A stretch of DNA of 10,694 nucleotides. Source: an uncultured Azohydromonas sp. (lineage in GTDB: Bacteria; Pseudomonadota; Gammaproteobacteria; Burkholderiales; Burkholderiaceae_C). The number at the start of each line of letters is the position of its first letter. The stretch's first letter is position 1. The notes beneath the pieces were generated by a model. That model saw nothing but the letters and a program-made list of their open reading frames with translations. It was not told where the DNA came from and made no database searches. This document shows, in pieces, positions 7,801 to 10,694 of the stretch. Made by a program: the position numbers and the translations under genes. The stretch lies in contig NZ_CALAOH010000102.1 of the NCBI RefSeq assembly GCF_937926365.1, positions 1-10,694 on the forward strand. The letters run 5' to 3'.

Positions 7801-9002
7801 TGCATGCCTCGGCCGGGCTGGGTGGGCGCTTCGGGGCGCCGGAGATCACGGGCCGGCTGGACGCCTCGCGGCTGGCGCTGCGCAACCTGCTGCAGGGCGT
7901 GGACCTGCGCGACGGCGAGGTCGCCATGGCGCTGCGCGGCGAGGACGCGCGCATCGAGCGTTTCACATGGCACGCCGGCGAGGGGCGGCTGGAGGCATCG
8001 GGCGGGGCGCGCTTCGGGGCGACGCCCAGCGCGGCGCTGCAGTTGCGGCTGGATCGCTTCCGGGTGCTGGGTCGCTTCGACCGCCAGCTCAGCGTCAGCG
8101 GCCAGGCGGCGCTGGCGCTGCAGGCGCAGCGGCTGGAGCTCGACGGTCGGCTGGCGGTGGACGAGGGTTTCATCGACATCAGCCGCACCGAGGCGCCAAC
8201 GCTGGACGAGGACGTGACGGTGCTGAACCGCCCCGGCGCGAGCGCGCAGGCACCGGTCCCGGACGAGCCCTCGGCACTGCTGCGCCACGCGCGGGTGGAC
8301 TTGCGCCTGGACCTGGGGGAGCGCCTGCGGCTGCGCGGCCAGGGCGTCGATACGCGGCTGGGCGGCGAGCTGACGCTGAGCACCCCGGGCGGACAGCCGG
8401 AGGTGCGGGGCACGGTGCGCACGCTGCGAGGCCGCTATGCCGCCTATGGGCAGGATCTGGCGATCGTGCGCGGCGAGATCGTCTTCACCGGCGCGCTGCT
8501 GAACCCGCGGCTGGACATCCTGGCGATCCGCCCGCGGCTCGACGAGGTGCGGGTGGGCGTGCAGATCGTGGGCACGGCGCAGAACCCACGGGTGCGGCTG
8601 TACAGCGAGCCGGAGATGGCGGAGATGGAAAAGCTCGCCTGGCTGGTGACGGGACGCGGCCCGGACACCCTGGGCCGTGCCGACACCGCGCTGCTGCAGC
8701 GGGCCGCGCTGGCGCTGCTGGCCGGCCAGGGCGGTGGCGCCACGCCGGGGAGCAATCTGTTCCGCAGCCTGGGGCTGGACGAGGTGGCGCTGAGCCAGCG
8801 CAGCAGCGGCGAGGTGCAGCAGACGGTGGTGACGCTGGGGCGGCAGCTGTCGCAGCGCTGGTACCTGGGCTACGAACGCGGCATCGGCAGCGCGCTGGGC
8901 ACCTGGCAGCTGATCTACCGGCTGGGACGCCGCATCACGCTGCGCGGCCAGTCCGGCGAGCACAACTCGGTGGACGTGCTGTGGAGCTGGCGCTGGAACT
9001 GA
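4860..9002 (+). CDS. tamB: TamB, translocation and assembly module inner-membrane/periplasmic protein
   Basis: A 1380-residue protein from a TTG start that overlaps the tamA stop as TTGA. TamB is anchored in the inner membrane, spans the periplasm as a long beta-taco/hydrophobic groove of AsmA-like type, and meets TamA at the outer membrane. Visible here are a Pro-rich cytoplasmic tail, an Arg cluster (R14, R16-R19), a single membrane anchor (about 21-43), and then about 1000 residues of repetitive beta-strand sequence with many LxLxLQ stretches. The conserved C-terminal TamB/DUF490 domain covers about 1060-1380 and includes GRYAAYGQDLAIVRGEI, NPRLDILAIRP, VGTAQNPRVRLYSEPEM and LAWLVTGR, ending WSWRWN. 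Length is slightly above E. coli TamB (1259). There is no internal stop or frameshift. Gene order tamA-tamB is the classic one. The family assignment is very secure; the exact start is less so, but it is supported by the ribosome-binding site and by the positive-inside topology. Confidence 0.95.
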   Translation: MSIDPPPPAVPPPRPRRRRWPALLLALALLLAGSGAALWWALSPAGLAWWLPRAGVQVSGLRGGLQGGALAFDTLRWQGDGGARLEIDAFNLDELRWEPWASGGGWLGLRLQAPRAARVAWISGTDDAPPSPRTAPRSLRLPLRVRIEALHVGTLAVDALAPLRDLQLTAELGAQTGQVHRLHSLTLQWHQFQLQASGQLGTVAPLALQVRAQATTLAEVQPAWQAQLTLEGTLAQADLSATLRSPPGAAPSPAPGARTATPASLDAQARLTPFADWPLQALQLRTQGLDLSALAPSLPATSLTGHADLQGGTAGTPLQLDLALDNARPGRWTEAHLPLRSAQLTLAARPQRPHLLELQALALELGDDRGRAGSVSGSGRWEGGTFALDTHVRQLQPGRLDARLPALRLDGPLALQLQGFTLPGSAASPATAPAPLELRLDTDLRGQQDERLPARLQAALQARREGPAEAAHWTLDVQEFAAHAGSAQAQVRGQVVFEPSGAWQARSQGQLKSFDPTAWWPAAPADTVLDGDWNAQLSAPAGQPLPQALRGQAALSLQGRLAAVPLQGRMSWRDAGAGLQAQARLQLGGNRIDLDGRAAGSAAPQWSLAVDAPALQALAPLGKLHPALPALWPREGRLSAQATLQARGSRDWRSEGRLETVGLGAGPWRLAQGQARWALQAPGTGDAPLALALDATGLQQDGAARLERLRAHLQGRWSAHQVELDASSPLRPPAWADSLIGPSSGTELTLRGSGAWQGGVAGRWNLQLQTLQARARGGRGTPWLSTTPVQAQLTFDSALRGVSLAPGGVEMLGLALRWSQLDWSAPATPDAPPRLRVQAELQALRVAPWLQRLQPDFGWGGDLEVGGQLRFDSADAQGSEIVVERRHGDLQRSDEIGGVQAFGLSELRLALQVQEGRWTFTQAMAARHFGVLAGAQVIQSRPRVPWPDPQDPMQGVLELRVDDLGVWAPWVPPGWRLGGRLHASAGLGGRFGAPEITGRLDASRLALRNLLQGVDLRDGEVAMALRGEDARIERFTWHAGEGRLEASGGARFGATPSAALQLRLDRFRVLGRFDRQLSVSGQAALALQAQRLELDGRLAVDEGFIDISRTEAPTLDEDVTVLNRPGASAQAPVPDEPSALLRHARVDLRLDLGERLRLRGQGVDTRLGGELTLSTPGGQPEVRGTVRTLRGRYAAYGQDLAIVRGEIVFTGALLNPRLDILAIRPRLDEVRVGVQIVGTAQNPRVRLYSEPEMAEMEKLAWLVTGRGPDTLGRADTALLQRAALALLAGQGGGATPGSNLFRSLGLDEVALSQRSSGEVQQTVVTLGRQLSQRWYLGYERGIGSALGTWQLIYRLGRRITLRGQSGEHNSVDVLWSWRWN

Positions 9003-9045
9003 GCCGAGGCCGGCCCCCGCCGCGCCGGGCCCCCGTTTGTAGCCA

Positions 9046-9054
9046 TGCGAGAAT
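9046..9054 (+). promoter_or_regulatory. Candidate extended -10 promoter for tRNA-Arg
   Basis: TGCGAGAAT fits an extended -10 pattern (TGn plus 4 of 6 matches to TATAAT). It would start transcription near 9061, about 9 nt before the mature tRNA. No good -35 hexamer is seen 17 bp upstream. The 67-bp gap between tamB and the tRNA leaves little other space for a promoter, but readthrough from tamB is an alternative. Confidence 0.35.
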
Positions 9055-9069
9055 GCGCGCCGCTGTCCG

Positions 9070-9144
9070 CTCGCCGTAGTTCAATGGATAGAACGGCCGC
9101 CTCCTAAGCGGCAAATACAGGTTCGATTCCTGTCGGCGGGACCA
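9070..9144 (+). tRNA. tRNA-Arg (anticodon CCU)
   Basis: A complete 75-nt cloverleaf. The acceptor stem CTCGCCG/CGGCGGG (9070-9076/9134-9140) has one G-U pair. The D stem is GTTC/GAAC and the anticodon stem is GCCGC/GCGGC (9096-9100/9108-9112). The loop CTCCTAA holds the CCT anticodon at 9103-9105. The T arm is ACAGG-TTCGATT-CCTGT (9117-9133). The discriminator is A9141, and the CCA is genome-encoded (9142-9144). It reads the AGG codon, which should be rare in this GC-rich genome. The layout resembles E. coli argW (tRNA-Arg CCU). An integrase gene starts 165 bp downstream on the same strand, so the tRNA is the likely integration site. Confidence 0.95.
9117..9144 (+). other. Putative att core in tRNA 3' end
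   Basis: Tyrosine-recombinase islands of this type commonly recombine within the T-arm/acceptor part of a tRNA gene and leave the tRNA intact at the integrase end. The adjacent downstream integrase makes this segment the likely att core, here the integrase-proximal junction. No second copy of the T-loop or acceptor sequence occurs elsewhere in the window, so the core boundaries cannot be defined and the far end lies outside. Confidence 0.55.
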
Positions 9145-9150
9145 TCCGAG

Positions 9151-9180
9151 GGTCCGCAAAGGTCCGCAGAAGTCCAGAAA
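9151..9180 (+). repeat. Three 10-bp-phased direct repeats, set A
   Basis: GGTCCGCAAA (9151), GGTCCGCAGA (9161) and AGTCCAGAAA (9171) follow each other head to tail with an exact 10-bp period, about one helical turn, just after the tRNA. The third unit is degenerate. Placement between the att core and the integrase gene suggests binding sites for the integrase arm domain or a directionality factor; this is inference. Confidence 0.7.
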
Positions 9181-9182
9181 AT

Positions 9183-9214
9183 GCCCGCTTCTCCTAGGAG
9201 AGCGGGCTTTTTTT
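9183..9214 (+). terminator. Rho-independent terminator after tRNA-Arg
   Basis: GCCCGCT (9183-9189) pairs with AGCGGGC (9201-9207). Inside, CTCC and GGAG of the palindrome CTCCTAGGAG extend the stem after a single bulged T. Seven T residues follow at 9208-9214. It should end tRNA transcription and shield the integrase from readthrough. The upstream A-rich stretch (GAAAA, 9177-9181) gives only weak potential on the other strand. Confidence 0.88.
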
Positions 9215-9244
9215 CGTCCGCATGAGTCCGCCAAAGTGCGGTAG
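9215..9244 (+). repeat. Three 10-bp-phased direct repeats, set B
   Basis: CGTCCGCATG (9215), AGTCCGCCAA (9225) and AGTGCGGTAG (9235) repeat the GTCCGCA core of set A with the same exact 10-bp period, starting directly after the terminator T-run. The third unit is strongly degenerate. Sets A and B are offset by 64 bp and flank the terminator hairpin. Confidence 0.6.
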
Positions 9245-9249
9245 CAGCC

Positions 9250-9308
9250 GGGGGCAAGTGGGGGCAACAATTGGGGCAGCAGTTGCCCCCGCCTGTAAAG
9301 TTGCCCCC
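9250..9308 (+). repeat. GGGGGCAA direct and inverted repeat cluster before integrase
   Basis: Forward units are GGGGGCAA at 9250-9257 and 9260-9267, with a weaker GGGGCA at 9273-9278. Reverse units are TTGCCCCC at 9283-9290 and 9301-9308, the last touching the integrase ATG. GGGGGCAAC (9260-9268) and GTTGCCCCC (9282-9290) form a perfect 9-bp inverted repeat. The cluster overlaps the candidate integrase promoter, as expected for integrase arm or autoregulatory sites upstream of P4-like int genes; binding is not demonstrated by sequence alone. Confidence 0.75.
9271..9299 (+). promoter_or_regulatory. Candidate integrase promoter
   Basis: TTGGGG (9271-9276) and TGTAAA (9294-9299) are separated by 17 bp. 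The -10 matches the sigma-70 consensus at 4 of 6 positions. The predicted start near 9306 is only about 3 nt before the ATG, so the transcript could be leaderless or nearly so. This agrees with the lack of a convincing ribosome-binding site. One GTTGCCCCC copy lies in the spacer and another over the predicted start, which would allow repression by bound protein. Confidence 0.4.
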
Positions 9309-10571
9309 ATGCCCCTGACCGATACCGCCATCCGAGCCGCCAAGCCCTCCACCAAACCCGTACGCCTGTTCGACGGCGAGGGGCTTTACCTAGAGGTGTC
9401 CCCAAACGGGGGCAAGTGGTGGCGGCTGAAGTACCGCCACGGGGGCAAGGAGAAGCGGCTTTCCCTTGGCACGTACCCAGACACCGGGCTGAAGGCTGCC
9501 CGTGAGCGGCGCGACGAGGCGCGGCGGCTGCTGGCGGACGGTATCGACCCCAGCGCAGCACGCCAGGCTGAGAAGGCGCGGGCCAAGGCCGCGACCGAAC
9601 ACCACTTCAAGGCGGTGGCTCTTGCGTGGCTACAGCACCGGGCTGCGGCCTGGAGAGAACGGACAGTAGAGATGCACCGTTCCTCATTCGAGCGGGACGT
9701 GTTTCCCAAGATTGGTGCTCGGCAGATCAACGAGATCCTGCCTGCGGACGTGCGCCAGATCGTGCAGGCCGTGGAGGCGCGCGGCGCGGGCGAAGCGGCA
9801 ATCCGGATCTTCCAGCGGCTGCGCGCTGTCTTCCGTTACGCGGTAGCGCACGAGCTGGTGGCGGCCGACCCAACCTATCCTCTGAAGCCATCCGAGATAT
9901 TCAAGCCGCGGCGTGTGACGCATCGGGCCGCGATGCCCGCCAAGGAACTACCCACCTTTCTGACGCAGCTTGACGCCTACCAGGGCCAGCCGGGCACCTG
10001 TGAAGCGCTGCGGCTGCTGCTGCTCACGGCGGTGCGCCCCGAGGAACAGCGTGAAGCCCGGTGGGCGGAGTTCGACCTGGAGCACGCCTTGTGGCGCATC
10101 CCTGCCGAGCGCATGAAGATGGGCCGTGAGCACCTGGTGCCGCTGTCGCTCCAAGCCGTGGCCGTCATCGAGCGTATGCGCCCACTGTCCGGCGCGGGCG
10201 AACTGGTCTTCCCGAGCCCCTTCTATCCCGGCAAGCCGCTGAGCGAGAACACGCTGAACAGCGCCCTCGCCCGCATGGGCTACAAGGGCGCGCACACCGC
10301 CCACGGCTTCCGGTCCGTCTTCTCCACCGCTGCCAATGAGGGCGGATGGAATCCCGACGTGATCGAGCGACATCTTGCCCACCTGGAACGCAACCAAGTG
10401 CGCGGCGCCTACAACCGGGCGCAGCACCTGGAGGACCGGCGCGAGCTGATGCAGGCATGGGCCGACTACCTGGATGCGATCCGCCAGCGGGGCAAGGTGT
10501 TCCCTTTCAAGCCGCAGTCTTCGATGCGTGCGCGTGCCACCCTGGGGCAGTTCGAGCAGCCAGCCGCGTGA
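9309..10571 (+). CDS. Tyrosine-recombinase integrase, DUF4102/P4-like
   Basis: A 420-residue site-specific recombinase expected to integrate and excise the element at the adjacent tRNA-Arg. The DUF4102-type N-terminal domain covers about 1-90: MPLTDTAIRAAKPS, then LYLEVSPNGGKWWRLKYR and LSLGTYPDTGLKAARE. The SAM-like core-binding domain is about 100-185. The catalytic domain is about 212-390, with R243 (TAVRPEE), K270 (RMKMGREHLVPLS), H332 and R335 (AHGFR), H358 (LAH) and nucleophile Y368 (AYNRA). All six catalytic positions are present, so it looks functional. ATG 9309 is chosen because it gives the standard family N-terminus; an upstream in-frame ATG at 9222 would translate the repeat region. 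It shares the tRNA's strand and sits beyond the terminator. Codon use is less GC-biased than in tamB, suggesting transfer. The exact integrase subfamily is not determined. Confidence 0.95.
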   Translation: MPLTDTAIRAAKPSTKPVRLFDGEGLYLEVSPNGGKWWRLKYRHGGKEKRLSLGTYPDTGLKAARERRDEARRLLADGIDPSAARQAEKARAKAATEHHFKAVALAWLQHRAAAWRERTVEMHRSSFERDVFPKIGARQINEILPADVRQIVQAVEARGAGEAAIRIFQRLRAVFRYAVAHELVAADPTYPLKPSEIFKPRRVTHRAAMPAKELPTFLTQLDAYQGQPGTCEALRLLLLTAVRPEEQREARWAEFDLEHALWRIPAERMKMGREHLVPLSLQAVAVIERMRPLSGAGELVFPSPFYPGKPLSENTLNSALARMGYKGAHTAHGFRSVFSTAANEGGWNPDVIERHLAHLERNQVRGAYNRAQHLEDRRELMQAWADYLDAIRQRGKVFPFKPQSSMRARATLGQFEQPAA

Positions 10572-10591
10572 AGTTTCGGCATGAATTCCAC

Positions 10592-10609
10592 TGAGGACAG
10601 TGAGGACAG
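10592..10609 (+). repeat. Tandem 9-bp direct repeat
   Basis: TGAGGACAG occurs twice in immediate tandem, 21 bp after the integrase stop. No gene can be supported in 10572-10694. The rest of this tail holds a short GC-rich inverted repeat near 10644-10663 with no T-run. Confidence 0.5.
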
Positions 10610-10694
10610 CGCGCCAGACAGGCGGTAAGTCTGCGGCGTCGCTGGCCGGGCACCGTGCCGGCCTCTGTGACCGCGGCGGCGAGCCGCACCTCGT

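Larger units (their letters stand above)
9117..10694 (+). mobile_element. Integrase-proximal end of a tRNA-Arg-integrated genomic island or prophage (partial)
   Basis: The evidence is an intact tRNA 3' end, then clustered short repeats typical of recombinase binding, then a DUF4102-type integrase in the same orientation, and a shift to visibly lower GC. Hand counts on single 60-bp lines gave about 62% at 9361-9420 against about 78% at 6601-6660. The element runs past the right edge, and its cargo and other att site are not visible, so prophage and integrative island cannot be told apart. Confidence 0.75.

Noticed and set aside
4986..8963. A 1325-codon open frame on the minus strand opposite tamB
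   Set aside because: It mirrors the GC-rich third-position bias of tamB and is low-complexity (Gln/Arg/Ala-rich) with no recognisable domain; tamB on the plus strand has clear family signatures over the same bases.
6365..9079. A 904-codon plus-strand open frame in a second frame of tamB
   Set aside because: Ala/Gly/Arg-rich translation without domains that runs on into the tRNA gene; a frame shadow.
9222..9308. Upstream ATG extension of the integrase
   Set aside because: The extra 29 residues would translate the repeat cluster and promoter candidate; the family N-terminus begins at MPLTDTAI, encoded from 9309.
9408..9448. Two further GGGGGCAA copies inside the integrase gene (9408-9415, 9441-9448)
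   Set aside because: They encode the conserved GGK of the DUF4102 domain (NGGKWW and HGGKEK), so coding constraint explains them.
10581..10628. 15-codon open frame after the integrase (MNSTEDSEDS...)
   Set aside because: Too short, no ribosome-binding site, and its acidic repeat simply reflects the tandem 9-bp DNA repeat.
10667..10694. Possible GTG start of a gene running off the right edge
   Set aside because: Only 28 bases are visible, with no ribosome-binding site or recognisable sequence.
1..10694. CRISPR array, toxin-antitoxin or restriction-modification genes
   Set aside because: No repeat-spacer pattern or matching small gene pairs were seen on either strand.

Overview
The window reads as a chromosomal segment of a high-GC betaproteobacterium, most likely order Burkholderiales and possibly Comamonadaceae. 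The reasons are the very GC-rich, CTG/CAG-dominated codon use and the style of the protein families. The genus cannot be fixed from sequence alone. All genes lie on the plus strand.

Left part (1-4863 and 4860-9002). A 5'-truncated S9-type (prolyl oligopeptidase-like) protein comes first. It keeps the fold signatures, but the nucleophile Ser and the catalytic His positions look substituted. After a 79-bp gap holding a small inverted repeat comes a CoxE-like von Willebrand factor A (VWA) protein, then tamA (Omp85-family outer-membrane barrel with three POTRA domains), then tamB (large inner-membrane-anchored, periplasm-spanning protein). VWA and tamA overlap by ATGA, and tamA and tamB overlap by TTGA, so the last three genes look like one translationally coupled operon. 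TamA and TamB form the translocation and assembly module. It is known for outer-membrane protein assembly and, more recently, has been implicated in phospholipid transport between the two membranes. The tamA product here carries a lipobox-like signal peptide.

Junction (9003-9308). A complete tRNA-Arg(CCU) gene with an encoded CCA follows tamB, then a strong intrinsic terminator. Around the terminator sit two sets of three 10-bp-phased direct repeats (GTCCGCA type). Next is a cluster of direct and inverted GGGGGCAA repeats that runs up to the start codon of the next gene and overlaps a candidate promoter.

Right part (9309-10694). This holds a complete tyrosine-recombinase integrase with an N-terminal DUF4102 arm-binding-type domain and the full R-K-H-R-H-Y catalytic set. 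Its base composition is visibly less GC-rich than the tam genes. With the tRNA, this marks the integrase-proximal end of a genomic island or prophage that continues past the right edge. Its cargo is not in the window, and only one att copy is present.

No wholly new multi-gene system is evident. The most interesting points are the probable S9 pseudoenzyme, the physical coupling of a VWA gene to tamAB, the lipobox on TamA, and the layered repeat architecture between the tRNA and the integrase.
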